Positions 31,381 to 40,548 of a stretch of 64,000 bases of DNA are shown in pieces. Under the pieces are notes generated by a model. It did no database searches, was not told the origin of the DNA, and saw only the letters and a program-made list of their open reading frames with translations. Position 1 is the first letter of the stretch, and each line of letters begins with the position of its first letter. The DNA is from an uncultured Olsenella sp. (lineage in GTDB: Bacteria > Actinomycetota > Coriobacteriia > Coriobacteriales > Atopobiaceae), in NCBI GenBank assembly GCA_900548775.1, contig URLM01000004.1, positions 40,336 through 104,335 on the forward strand, given 5' to 3'. The position numbers were made by a program, and so were the translations under genes.

Positions 31381-32766
31381 ATGGCACTGTGGGGCGGTAG
31401 GTTCGAGAAGGGCGTCGACGCCTTCACGCAGGAGTTTGGCGCTTCGCTCGAGGATGACAAGGCCATGGCACAGGAAGACATCAAGGGGTCCCGTGCTCAT
31501 GCCAAGATGCTGGCCAAGCAGGGCATCATCTCGAACGCGGACGCAGCTGCCATCGACGCGGGGCTCGAGAAGATATCGGGCCAGATCGCGGACGGTACCT
31601 TTGCCTGGGATGTGAACGACGAAGACGTCCACATGGCTGTCGAGAAGGCCCTTACCGCGGATATTGGCACGCCCGGCGCGCGCCTGCACACGGGCCGTTC
31701 GCGCAACGACCAAGTGGCCACCGACATTCGACTCCATGCAAAGCGCCTCTGCGACGAGCTTCTCGAGGGTAACGTCGAGCTTCGTCGCACCCTTCTGAGC
31801 GTGGCCGAGAAGAACCTTGGCGTGGTGATGCCGGGCTACACGCATCTGCAGCACGCGCAGCCGGTGCTCTTCTCGCACCATGTACTGGCGTACTTCTGGA
31901 TGTTCTCGCGAGACTACACGCGCCTGGTTGCCGCGCGCACGGCAGCGGACGCAAACCCGCTGGGATCTGCGGCGCTCGCAGGCACAACCTACCCGCTCGA
32001 CCGCGAGTACACCACCGAGATTCTCGGCTTTGACCACGCCATCCCCAACTCGATGGATGCCGTCTCGGATCGCGACTACCTGCTCGATCTTGACTACGCC
32101 TGTGCCGTGAGCATGATGCACCTCTCGCGCCTGTGCGAGGAGATCGTCCTGTGGAGCAGCACGGAGTTTGGCTTCAGTACGCTCTCCGACAGCTATTCCA
32201 CAGGCTCGTCCATCATGCCGCAGAAGAAGAACCCCGACTTCGCAGAGCTTACGCGCGGTAAGACCGGCAGGGTCTACGGTGACCTCATGGCGCTGCTCAC
32301 AACCATGAAGTCGCTCCCGCTGGCGTACAACAAGGACCTCCAGGAGTGCAAGGAGGGGCCAGCCGACGCCGCAAAGACCCTGCTTGACTGCATGGCCATT
32401 GCGTCAGGCATGCTTGAGACCATGACCGTTAACGCAGACGTCATGCTCGCGCAGGCGAGCAGGGGGTTCACTGCTGCCACGGACGTAGCCGACTACCTGG
32501 CAAAGAAGGGCACGCCGTTCCGTGAGGCCCACGAGGTGGTTGGCAAGTTGGTTCTCTATTGCGAGAAGCATGGCAAGGGTCTCGAGGACCTGACGGCAGA
32601 GGAGTTCAAGGCGGCAAGCCCGCTCTTTGGGGACGACATTGCTCAGGACCTCGATCCTGCCGGAATTGCCAACGCGCGCGTGACCTATGGCGGTACTGGC
32701 GAGAAGGCCGTGCGCGTCCAGCTCGGGGAGGCCAAGGAGCGCCTGGCGAAAGACGAACGGAAGTAG
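31381..32766 (+). CDS. argH: Argininosuccinate lyase
   Basis: 461 residues, normal length for the fumarase/aspartase superfamily. It splits argininosuccinate into arginine and fumarate. The family signature GSSIMPQKKNPD is present (about residue 275), with TGRSRNDQVATD and GYTHLQHAQP at the other active-site loops. GAGAGGGG precedes the ATG. It has its own short leader after the argG terminator, so the two may be separately transcribed. Confidence 0.97.
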   Translation: MALWGGRFEKGVDAFTQEFGASLEDDKAMAQEDIKGSRAHAKMLAKQGIISNADAAAIDAGLEKISGQIADGTFAWDVNDEDVHMAVEKALTADIGTPGARLHTGRSRNDQVATDIRLHAKRLCDELLEGNVELRRTLLSVAEKNLGVVMPGYTHLQHAQPVLFSHHVLAYFWMFSRDYTRLVAARTAADANPLGSAALAGTTYPLDREYTTEILGFDHAIPNSMDAVSDRDYLLDLDYACAVSMMHLSRLCEEIVLWSSTEFGFSTLSDSYSTGSSIMPQKKNPDFAELTRGKTGRVYGDLMALLTTMKSLPLAYNKDLQECKEGPADAAKTLLDCMAIASGMLETMTVNADVMLAQASRGFTAATDVADYLAKKGTPFREAHEVVGKLVLYCEKHGKGLEDLTAEEFKAASPLFGDDIAQDLDPAGIANARVTYGGTGEKAVRVQLGEAKERLAKDERK

Positions 32767-32803
32767 CGTGGGCTCGTTTCGGCTTCGAAGAGCTTGAAAT
32801 GGG

Positions 32804-32845
32804 GATGGCCTGAGCGCACTGATGTGTGCCCAGGCCATCGTTTTG
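32804..32845 (+). terminator. Terminator after argH
   Basis: GATGGCCTG pairs with CAGGCCATC, with inner GCGCAC/GTGTGC pairs and loop TGAT, followed by GTTTTG. Confidence 0.88.
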
Positions 32846-32852
32846 TCTCGCT

Positions 32853-32927
32853 GAATTACGCACGGTTGAGAATCGGCTTACGCAATCCTGGGCTTATATC
32901 GTCGTTACTCTCTGCCGTGCGTAATTC
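32853..32927. repeat. 75-bp palindromic dispersed repeat, copy 1
   Basis: Terminal inverted repeat GAATTACGCACGG (32853) / CCGTGCGTAATTC (32915) around a ~49-bp centre containing CTGGGCTT. A second copy lies at 43262. It is not a terminator (no T-run) and has no coding capacity. Confidence 0.7.
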
Positions 32928-33092
32928 TCGCATCGCAAAGGGAGCGACGTACGATTTCCGTGCGAGCGAGAAGGTGCTTGCCGCGTCCGGCGCAGGGCAA
33001 GCGCCTTGCCCTCGGAGTGTTCGATGCCGTTCACCCGAAAAGCTAACCGTCCGGCTAGTATTGTCGATGCAATGGTGTAGCATGAGTAATGA

Positions 33093-33104
33093 GAACATAT
33101 GTTC
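33093..33104. promoter_or_regulatory. LexA-type SOS box, copy 1
   Basis: GAACATATGTTC, a perfect 12-base palindrome matching the Gram-positive LexA consensus GAAC-N4-GTTC. It lies 25 bases upstream of the membrane-protein start and just after a TTGTCG...AGTAAT promoter-like pair. The same 12-mer precedes the gene at 58621. Confidence 0.7.
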
Positions 33105-33129
33105 TACTATTCGTCGGACGGGAGGGCGT

Positions 33130-34155
33130 ATGGATAACAACCACGTCGATAAGTGGGTGCGGCCAGTTACCCCCTCAACGGAGGAACTGGGAGTCTCGGA
33201 GTCGGACTATCTTCCGCCTATGCGACCTGGGGATGATTCAGGCTGGATAAACACACGCGTGTGCGTCATTGTGACCATCGTGCTCGCGGTGCTTGCTATT
33301 GTATCGGCGTTTCCTGTCGCGTCGTACTTCTCGTCCCCAGATGCCTATGCTAGCGTCAATCAGACGCTCGACAGCCAGAAGAACACTGCGTTGGGGCTTG
33401 TCGCAACTGCCACAACGGCATCGGTGGCAGTCTCGGCAATTCCGGATGACGTGGGGACTCCCATTGCCAATCAGCTGGCAGATCTCTCTGGCAAGCTGGC
33501 GGTGGTTCTCGCGATTATCTACCTCGAGAAGTTCTTGCTCACCACCTTTGGACTCATCGCCTTTAGGTGGTTTGTGCCGGCCGGAATCTTCTTGCTTTGC
33601 CTGTGGCTGTGGCTTCGCGGAAAGTGGAGCCCCAGTCGGGTCCTGTTTGTGTGGGCAGTCAAGCTATTGGTGGTGGCCCTTGCGTTGGCTACTCTCGTCC
33701 CGGTGAGCGCTGGTCTTACACAGACCATCACGGATCAGTACCAGACATCCCTCAAGGCGGAGGAGACTAGGCAGGAGGCAGACGAGACCAGCGCTACTGT
33801 ATACGAGGAGAACAGCGACCAGGATACCGATGAGAACCAGAACATCCTCGACTGGCTCGGATCTGCAATTTCAAGCGGCGTCAACGCGCTTGCTTCCGGC
33901 GCGGCGGATGCGGCCAATGCGGTTGGGAATCAGCTCAACAAGCTTATCGATGCTGTGGCGGTGAGCATCGTGACGTCATGCCTGGTGCCGCTTGCCGTGC
34001 TTCTTCTCTACTTCTGGGTTATCAAGCTGTTTACCGGTGCGGACCTTACGGGCTACATGTCAAAGGCCCAGGGGACGGTGGGGACGGTCGTGCGCGGTGC
34101 GGGCTCTGCCGTGCGCGGGGCTGCCAAGCGGCACCGTGCCTCCACATCCAAGTAG
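33130..34155 (+). CDS. Putative SOS-regulated membrane protein
   Basis: 341 residues from the ATG at 33130 (GGGAGG upstream). A longer open frame upstream runs through the terminator and repeat and is not coding. Predicted membrane segments: VCVIVTIVLAVLAIVSAFPV (about 42-62), one or two around LAVVLAIIYLEKFLLTTFGL and AGIFLLCLWLWL, VWAVKLLVVALALATLVPV, and a last one near VTSCLVPLAVLLLYFWVIKL. Between them is an acidic segment. The C-terminus is basic (KRHRASTSK). No family is recognised. The LexA-type box suggests expression after DNA damage; a role in envelope change or growth arrest would be speculation. Confidence 0.65.
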   Translation: MDNNHVDKWVRPVTPSTEELGVSESDYLPPMRPGDDSGWINTRVCVIVTIVLAVLAIVSAFPVASYFSSPDAYASVNQTLDSQKNTALGLVATATTASVAVSAIPDDVGTPIANQLADLSGKLAVVLAIIYLEKFLLTTFGLIAFRWFVPAGIFLLCLWLWLRGKWSPSRVLFVWAVKLLVVALALATLVPVSAGLTQTITDQYQTSLKAEETRQEADETSATVYEENSDQDTDENQNILDWLGSAISSGVNALASGAADAANAVGNQLNKLIDAVAVSIVTSCLVPLAVLLLYFWVIKLFTGADLTGYMSKAQGTVGTVVRGAGSAVRGAAKRHRASTSK

Positions 34156-34207
34156 TTGTGCGCGGTAAAATCTAGACATCTTTGACCTTGCTGCGAAAGG
34201 AACGCAG

Positions 34208-35554
34208 ATGATCGATCGCTATACCCGTCCCGAGATGGGCCACATCTTCTCGCTTGAGAACAAGTACGCAATCTGGCAAGAGATCGAGGTCCTCGCTTGC
34301 GAGGCACAGGCCGAGCTGGGCAAGATTGGCATCACAAAGGAGGAGGCAGCCTGGATTCGCGAGCACGCCGCCTTTGACAAGGAAGAGGTAGACGCTATCG
34401 AGGCCGTCACCAACCACGACGTCATCGCGTTCCTCACCGACATGGGCCGTCACATCGACGCCGACGTTCCCGAGGGAGACCCCAAGCCCAGCCGTTGGGT
34501 GCACTTTGGCATGACCAGCTCGGATCTTGGCGACACTGCGCTGTGCTACCAGCTCGTTCAGGCCACCGACATCCTGCTCGAGGATTGCAAGAAGCTTGGC
34601 GAGATTTGCAAGCGCCGTGCGTTCGAGGAGCGCGAGACCCTCTGCGTGGGTCGTACCCACGGCATTCATGCCGAGCCCATGACCTTTGGCATGAAGTTTG
34701 GTAGCTGGGCGTGGGAGCTCAAGCGCGATTACGACCGTCTCAAGGATGCCCGAGCCAACGTGGCATTTGGCGCGATCTCCGGTGCGGTGGGCACGTACAG
34801 CTCGATTGACCCGTTTGTCGAGGAGTACGTCTGCGCGCACCTGGGACTGGTGCACGACCCGCTTTCGACCCAGGTCATCTCGCGCGACCACCACGCGTAT
34901 CTCGCTGGCGTCCTTGCCACCACGGCGGCCACCTGCGAGCGTATCGCTACAGAGATTCGCAACCTCCAGCGCACCGACGCCCTCGAGGTGGAGGAGCCCT
35001 TCCGCAAGGGTCAGAAGGGCAGCTCCGCTATGCCTCACAAGCGCAACCCCATCACTGCCGAGAAGGTCTGCGGCCTCTCTCGTGTGGTGAAGGCCAACGC
35101 GCAGGTTGCCTTTGACAACGTGGCGCTTTGGCACGAGCGTGACATCTCACACTCTTCTGCGGAGCGCGTCGCCCAGGCTGACAGCTTCATTGCCCTTGAC
35201 CACATGTTCCAGTGCCTCATCCGCATCGTCGACGGCTTGGTGCTGTACCCGCAGCGCATGCTCTCCAACCTCAACAAGACCCGTGGCCTCATCTACTCGA
35301 GCAAGGTCCTGCTCGCCCTTGTCGAGACCGGCATCACGCGCGAGGAGGCCTATAAGATCGTGCAGGACGACGCCATGGCTACCTGGCATGAGGTCCAGGA
35401 CTGCACGCCGGGGACGACCTTCCGCGACAAGCTCGCCGCAGACAGCCGCTGCACGCTGACGACACAAGAGCTTGATGCCATATTCGACCCCCAGAGCTTC
35501 CTCAAGCGCAAGGACGTGGTCTTTGACCGTCTCGAGAAGCTCGAGTTCGAGTAG
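34208..35554 (+). CDS. purB: Adenylosuccinate lyase
   Basis: 448 residues, fumarase/aspartase superfamily. It acts twice in purine synthesis, on SAICAR and adenylosuccinate. Signature KGSSAMPHKRNPITAEKV (about residue 275), plus TSSDLGDTALCYQL and GRTHGIHAEPMTFG at the active site. AAAGGA precedes the ATG. It is followed by a strong terminator; purC lies about 4 kb downstream, not in the same operon. Confidence 0.97.
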   Translation: MIDRYTRPEMGHIFSLENKYAIWQEIEVLACEAQAELGKIGITKEEAAWIREHAAFDKEEVDAIEAVTNHDVIAFLTDMGRHIDADVPEGDPKPSRWVHFGMTSSDLGDTALCYQLVQATDILLEDCKKLGEICKRRAFEERETLCVGRTHGIHAEPMTFGMKFGSWAWELKRDYDRLKDARANVAFGAISGAVGTYSSIDPFVEEYVCAHLGLVHDPLSTQVISRDHHAYLAGVLATTAATCERIATEIRNLQRTDALEVEEPFRKGQKGSSAMPHKRNPITAEKVCGLSRVVKANAQVAFDNVALWHERDISHSSAERVAQADSFIALDHMFQCLIRIVDGLVLYPQRMLSNLNKTRGLIYSSKVLLALVETGITREEAYKIVQDDAMATWHEVQDCTPGTTFRDKLAADSRCTLTTQELDAIFDPQSFLKRKDVVFDRLEKLEFE

Positions 35555-35565
35555 TACTCAAGCGT

Positions 35566-35605
35566 GGCCGGGCGCGTCCCTCCTTCGTTTTGCCCGGCCT
35601 TGTTT
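35566..35605 (+). terminator. Terminator after purB
   Basis: GGCCGGGC pairs with GCCCGGCC and is followed by TTGTTTG; loop of 18 bases. Confidence 0.75.
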
Positions 35606-35632
35606 GACTCATGACAGACAGGAAAGGCACCA

Positions 35633-35899
35633 ATGTTCCACTACGACTTTAGGCCGCGGGGTGTTTGCTCCCAGGCCATCCACATAGACCTCACCGACGA
35701 TGGCTCAACCATCGAGGGAGTCACCTTCGACGGTGGCTGCAACGGCAACCTCAAGGCCATCGGCAAGCTGGTCAAGGGGCAGCCTGTCGACCAAGTTGCC
35801 AGCGCCCTTGCGGGAAACACGTGCGGGCCTCGTCGTACCTCCTGTGCCGACCAGCTGAGCCTCGCATTGCGCCAGGCCCAGGTGGCGGCGCGAGCCTAG
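35633..35899 (+). CDS. TSCPD-domain protein
   Basis: 88 residues, a complete stand-alone TSCPD domain (TIGR03905-type), related to the C-terminal cysteine-rich part of B12-dependent ribonucleotide reductase. Key residues: RGVCSQ, TFDGGCNGNLKAIGKLVKG and GNTCGPRRTSCADQL, with conserved cysteines that may bind metal. Stand-alone versions have no proven function. AGGAAAGGCACCA precedes the ATG. Confidence 0.85.
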   Translation: MFHYDFRPRGVCSQAIHIDLTDDGSTIEGVTFDGGCNGNLKAIGKLVKGQPVDQVASALAGNTCGPRRTSCADQLSLALRQAQVAARA

Positions 35900-35907
35900 G
35901 GGCATTC

Positions 35908-37158
35908 GTGTTCGGGCATCTTAACAACGGTCGTGCCGGCTTGCAGGGCCCTGCGGGTATCTCTCGTCGCTCGTTCTTCAAGACGGGCGTCGTTGCAGCT
36001 ACCGCAGCCGCTACGGTTGGGGTTCTCGCTGGATGCACCAACAAGGAACAGGACGTCGGTGACACATCCGAGCCTGTCAACGTTTCGGAAGACACGGGCA
36101 CGAGTATTCTCGACACCTTTACCTCGGTGGACTTCCCGTACTCCGCAGGCAACGAGTGGACGCTGCCTCTGGGCAACGTCCTCCACCCCGCAGAGGGGGT
36201 CTGGCTACCCATAACAACTGCGGGTGCCTCTGCCAACCCCATGGTGATCGCCTCGGCCCTCTCCACCTCATCGGGCGAACTCAAGGAAGTCGTGAAGAAG
36301 ACCGTCACGAGCACAACCACGTCGGTCATCTACAGCGTTGCCTGCTCAGACTCGGTCTATGCCTGGGTTGAGCTGGACATGATCACCCGCAGCTGGAGTC
36401 TCTTTGCCTCGGCCTTCTCGAACGGTGCCCTTACCGGCGAGACAAAGACGCTCTGGCAGGCTGATTCCAACTGGGACCCCGCGCCGGTTGCCTGCAGCGG
36501 GACGTCGGTGATCTGGCAGGTACAGCCCTCGACGTCGGGCAACAAGACTGCGGAGACCTCCTACTGCTACCTCTGGACCGTCGGGTCCTCAGACGCCCAG
36601 GCCGTCGTGGAGTCCCCGGGGCGCTTCGCGACAACGCCTACCGTCTGCGGGGACTGGGTCGTGCTTGCACCGCGCGTGCGCGCGAGCGAAGGCACCTACT
36701 ACGGCGTTACCGCATACACCGTCGACGACGGTCTCAAGACCAAGGTCGACCAGATCGTGATGCCCGCGTCGGTCAAGCCCTTCCGCGCCTGCCGCATGGG
36801 CGAGAAGTTCGTCGTCTCCGTGGAGGCAAACTACAGCTCGGGTGGGCTTCTCGGCAACATGGGCACCTACATTGGCTCGAGCGACGGCAGCGACTTCCTC
36901 TATCTCTCCCGCGAGCCCTTCGAGTGCGCCGCAGCAGGCAAGAACGGCATCTATTTCATCAAGAGCCGCTCGTCCTACATCGTGGTCAACGCAAATGACC
37001 AGACCTACAGCGTTCTTTCCTCGGTCGACAGGAGCGTGGACTACGGGGAGTATCCGGCGCGCGTCGGCGAGTGCAACACCTTCGTGACGTTTTCCTCGGT
37101 CAAGGATGCTACCACTGGCTATCCCGCTTCCGTAATTGTCAGAACCTTCCCCCTATAG
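35908..37158 (+). CDS. Tat-exported lipoprotein, probably beta-propeller-like
   Basis: 416 residues from the GTG at 35908 (AGGGG upstream). The N-terminus carries a twin-arginine signal SRRSFFK followed by a hydrophobic stretch and the lipobox LAGC, so the mature protein should be anchored outside the membrane by its Cys. The rest is Ser/Thr/Trp-rich with repeated strand patterns (WVVLAPRV, YYGVTAYTVDDG, FLYLSREPFECAAAGKNG), suggesting a propeller fold. Function unknown. It overlaps nothing and lies nine bases after the TSCPD gene, likely one transcript. It is followed by the two-component genes. Confidence 0.7.
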   Translation: MFGHLNNGRAGLQGPAGISRRSFFKTGVVAATAAATVGVLAGCTNKEQDVGDTSEPVNVSEDTGTSILDTFTSVDFPYSAGNEWTLPLGNVLHPAEGVWLPITTAGASANPMVIASALSTSSGELKEVVKKTVTSTTTSVIYSVACSDSVYAWVELDMITRSWSLFASAFSNGALTGETKTLWQADSNWDPAPVACSGTSVIWQVQPSTSGNKTAETSYCYLWTVGSSDAQAVVESPGRFATTPTVCGDWVVLAPRVRASEGTYYGVTAYTVDDGLKTKVDQIVMPASVKPFRACRMGEKFVVSVEANYSSGGLLGNMGTYIGSSDGSDFLYLSREPFECAAAGKNGIYFIKSRSSYIVVNANDQTYSVLSSVDRSVDYGEYPARVGECNTFVTFSSVKDATTGYPASVIVRTFPL

Positions 37159-37251
37159 GGTGGTTCGACTATGCGCCGTGTGGGGTACACTACTATGGAA
37201 TTGGTGGGTCTGTCTTGACCATCGAGCATATCGTGAGCATAAGGAGGCCGC

Positions 37252-37989
37252 ATGGCTTCGGACGAGAAGAAGATCCTGCTGGTAGAAGACGAGAAGGCAA
37301 TCCGCGACGTCGTCGCAGCCTATCTCGACCATGAGAACTATATCGTGCGTGGCGTCGGCGATGGCCAGAGCGCTGTCGAGGAGTTCGAGAAGCACTCGTT
37401 CGACCTCGTGATTCTCGACCTCATGCTTCCCAAGCTCTCTGGCGAGCGCGTCTGCCGCGCAATCCGCGAGACCTCGAACGTACCCATCATCATGCTCACT
37501 GCCAAGGGCGAGGTCGAGGACCGCGTCATTGGTCTCGAGCTTGGCGCCGATGACTATCTCATCAAGCCCTTCTCGCCGCGCGAGCTCATCGCGCGTGTGC
37601 GTGCGCTCCTGCGCCGTGCCCACACCGAGACCGAGCCGCAGCTCGAGGTCCTTGACTTCGGCGATCTGGTCATCGACATCTCCGGACACAAGGTCATGGT
37701 CGAGGGCAAGGAGGTCGACCTCACTGCCTCCGAGTTCAAGCTCCTCACCACCCTTGCCCGTTATCCCGGCCGCGTCTACACGCGCATGGAGCTTGTCGAG
37801 AAGGTCCTCGGCTATGACTTCGAGGGCTACGAGCGCACCATCGACTCCCACGTGAAGAACCTTCGCGCCAAGCTCGGCGACGACCCGCGTAACCCCCGCT
37901 GGCTCTATACCGTCCACGGCGTGGGCTATCGCTTCGAGGCTCCCCAGGCCGATGACAAGGCCAAGGCGGCCAAGGCCAAATCCGAGTAG
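37252..37989 (+). CDS. OmpR/PhoB-family response regulator
   Basis: 245 residues. The receiver domain has acidic residues VEDE, the phosphoacceptor in DLVILDLMLPKLSG (about residue 54), Thr in IIMLTAKGE and Lys in YLIKPFSPREL. The C-terminal winged helix has LTASEFKLLTTLARYPGRVY and RNPRWLYTVHGVGYRFE. AAGGAGG precedes the ATG. A possible promoter TTCGAC-16-TACACT lies at about 37165-37192. The cognate sensor kinase follows ten bases downstream. Confidence 0.93.
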   Translation: MASDEKKILLVEDEKAIRDVVAAYLDHENYIVRGVGDGQSAVEEFEKHSFDLVILDLMLPKLSGERVCRAIRETSNVPIIMLTAKGEVEDRVIGLELGADDYLIKPFSPRELIARVRALLRRAHTETEPQLEVLDFGDLVIDISGHKVMVEGKEVDLTASEFKLLTTLARYPGRVYTRMELVEKVLGYDFEGYERTIDSHVKNLRAKLGDDPRNPRWLYTVHGVGYRFEAPQADDKAKAAKAKSE

Positions 37990-37998
37990 GGGGCCGGC

Positions 37999-39540
37999 GT
38001 GGCCTCTCATGCTTCAAGCAACGAGCGCGCGGCCAATGGTGGCATGGATGCCACCACGGGCCGCAGTTCGTTTAACACGATAAAGCCCGACCCAAAGCAC
38101 AGCTGGACCTACTCCACCAAGATGGCCATCTCGTTCGCGCTTACCGCGGTGATGACGGCGGCGATTTTCGTGATGGTCCTGGCAGTTGTCTGGGAGGGTC
38201 AGTTCAAGGCCTATACCAGGAACAACATGCAGGCGCTTGCCCAGTCGGCGGCAGATACCCTCTCCGTTGGGTACGACGCCGCTGGCGGATGGACGGCTGA
38301 CGTCATTGCCAACGCCTCGTCCTTCTCGGTTGCCTCGCCCGACGTGGGCCTCCAGGTGCTCGACGAGGACGGTGACATCATCTACGACGACACGCTGAGC
38401 ATGCCTCACCACGGCGACTCTGGCACCGGTGTCTCGGGTTCGAGTGCCGTGCCAACGGGCTCCGAGTCCGTGGTCACGGCGAGCGTGGTCGACTCGACGG
38501 GAACGGCCGTTGGCACGGTGCGGCTGTGGGCCTTTGGCTCAGACGCCCTGCTCACCTCGTCAGACGCCAAGTTCCGAGAGAGCTCCTACAGCGCAATTGC
38601 CGTCGCGGCGGCGATTGCGGTAGTTCTTGCAGTGATCATCGGCTACTTTGTCTCGCGCTCTCTCACCAAGCCTATTCAGCGCATCACGCGCACGGCATCC
38701 CAGATTCGAAACGGCGACCTAACGGCCCGTACGGGTGTGCGGGGAACGGACGAGATCGGCCAGCTGGGCGAGACCTTCGATGACATGGCAACATCCCTCG
38801 AGAAGGATCTTAAGCTCGAGCACAGGCTCACCAGTGACGTGGCGCATGAGCTGCGCACACCGCTCATGGCCATTCTCGCCACCGTCGAGGCCATGCAGGA
38901 CGGCGTGCTTCCTGCAGACGACGAGCATCTGGAGACCCTAGCCTCCGAGACCCGTCGCCTTTCTCGCCTGGTCGACGCCATGCTCAAGCTCTCGCGCCTC
39001 GAGAACGGCACGACCGAGCTTAAGGTCGAGCGCACCGACGTTGTCTACCTCGTCAAGAGCCTCGTGAGCTCGCAGCACCAGCTCTTCCACGAGAAGGGCC
39101 TGCACCTGCGCTTCAAGAATGACACCGCCCATGGCGAGTGCCAGGCTGACGTCGATCCGGACCTCATCCGCGAGGCCGTGGTCAACCTCATGAGCAACGC
39201 CATGCGCTACACCGATGAGGACGGCTGGGTGGTCGTCTCGGTGGGGTCCGATCACTTTGACGCCATCATTTCGGTCCGTGACACCGGCATTGGCATAGCC
39301 AAGGAGGACATACCCCAGACCTTCTCGCGCTTCTGGCGCTCTGACGTGAGCCGTGAGCGGGTTTCCGGCGGCTTGGGCGTGGGCCTTTCCATCACCAAGG
39401 AGATTGTCGATCGCCATAACGGCACCATCTCGGTTGACTCTGAGCTTGGCAAGGGGACCACGTTCACCATCCGCGTCCCGCTCAACCGCGGCCGCCGCAA
39501 TCTCAAGCAGGCGCTGCAGGACAAGCAGCAGGAGAAGTAG
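37999..39540 (+). CDS. Sensor histidine kinase
   Basis: 513 residues from GTG 37999 (AGGGGGCC upstream); an ATG at 38044 is an alternative. Two membrane segments (about 35-58 and 193-215) flank an extracytoplasmic sensor of ~130 residues, followed by HAMP, a HisKA domain with the phosphorylated His in SDVAHELRTPLMAIL, and a HATPase domain with N box NLMSNAMRYT, DTGIGIAKEDI and GGLGVGLSI. It pairs with the upstream response regulator; the signal cannot be read from the sequence. Confidence 0.92.
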   Translation: MASHASSNERAANGGMDATTGRSSFNTIKPDPKHSWTYSTKMAISFALTAVMTAAIFVMVLAVVWEGQFKAYTRNNMQALAQSAADTLSVGYDAAGGWTADVIANASSFSVASPDVGLQVLDEDGDIIYDDTLSMPHHGDSGTGVSGSSAVPTGSESVVTASVVDSTGTAVGTVRLWAFGSDALLTSSDAKFRESSYSAIAVAAAIAVVLAVIIGYFVSRSLTKPIQRITRTASQIRNGDLTARTGVRGTDEIGQLGETFDDMATSLEKDLKLEHRLTSDVAHELRTPLMAILATVEAMQDGVLPADDEHLETLASETRRLSRLVDAMLKLSRLENGTTELKVERTDVVYLVKSLVSSQHQLFHEKGLHLRFKNDTAHGECQADVDPDLIREAVVNLMSNAMRYTDEDGWVVVSVGSDHFDAIISVRDTGIGIAKEDIPQTFSRFWRSDVSRERVSGGLGVGLSITKEIVDRHNGTISVDSELGKGTTFTIRVPLNRGRRNLKQALQDKQQEK

Positions 39541-39651
39541 GGGTTAGTGCGACGCGGGGAGCTTGAGGTGCGCGACCCTGCGAGCGTGCGCTACACTACA
39601 CACTGCGTGCCTGACCAGCGGGCGCATCATCAAGAGGAAACGAGGTCTATC

Positions 39652-40548
39652 GTGGCAGACATCGAGCTTCGTCCGGATTCCCACGGCAAGGTCCGCGACA
39701 TCTATGACTGCGGGGACTCCCTGCTCATGGTCGCGTCGGACCGCATCAGCGCGTTCGATTACATCCTTCCGGACGAGATTCCCTTCAAGGGCGAGATTCT
39801 CACGCGCATCTCGGCGTTCTGGTTCGAGCGCTTTGCGGACCTCATGCCCAACCACATGATTTCGATGGACGTGGCCGATTACCCTGCCGAGTACCACCGC
39901 TATGCCAGCTACCTGGCCGGGCGCTCCATGCTGGTCAAGAAGGCAAAGACGATCCCCATCGAGTGCATCGTCCGCGGCTACCTCACCGGGTCTGGCAAGA
40001 AGACCTATGACGCGAACGGCACTGTCTGCGGCATCAAGCTCCCAGACGGCCTGGTCGAGGCCTCCAAGCTGCCCGAGCCGATCTTCACCCCGTCGACCAA
40101 GGCCGCCCTTGGCGACCACGACGAGAACATCTCGTTCGAGCGTTGCGCCCAGATTGTGGGGGAGGACACCGCAGCCCAGCTGCGCGACGCGTCTCTCGCC
40201 ATTTACAAGGCCGCGTCAGAGTACGCAGCAACGCGCGGCATCATCATCGCCGACACCAAGTTCGAGTTTGGCTTCATCGACGACAAGCTCACCCTCATCG
40301 ACGAGTGCCTCACTCCGGATTCCAGCCGCTTCTGGCCAGCCGAGGGGTACCAGCCTGGTTCCGTCCAGCCCAGCTACGACAAGCAGTATGTGCGCGACTG
40401 GCTCAAGGCGAACTGGGATATGACCGGCGAGCCACCCCACCTGCCGCAAGACGTCATAGAGGGGACGTCCAGCCGCTACCAGGAGGCGTTCCAGATCATC
40501 ACCGGCAACGAGTTCGAGCCCATGAAGGAGTCCCATGTCACTGCGTGA
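39652..40548 (+). CDS. purC: SAICAR synthetase
   Basis: 298 residues from GTG 39652 (GAGG upstream); the longer frame to 39547 lies in the promoter region. It joins aspartate to CAIR in purine synthesis. Diagnostic motifs: GKVRDIYDCGDSLLMVASDR, IECIVRGYLTGSG, LIDECLTPDSSRFW. Length suits the longer bacterial/eukaryotic-type form. Its end overlaps the next gene by 14 bases. Confidence 0.95.
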   Translation: MADIELRPDSHGKVRDIYDCGDSLLMVASDRISAFDYILPDEIPFKGEILTRISAFWFERFADLMPNHMISMDVADYPAEYHRYASYLAGRSMLVKKAKTIPIECIVRGYLTGSGKKTYDANGTVCGIKLPDGLVEASKLPEPIFTPSTKAALGDHDENISFERCAQIVGEDTAAQLRDASLAIYKAASEYAATRGIIIADTKFEFGFIDDKLTLIDECLTPDSSRFWPAEGYQPGSVQPSYDKQYVRDWLKANWDMTGEPPHLPQDVIEGTSSRYQEAFQIITGNEFEPMKESHVTA

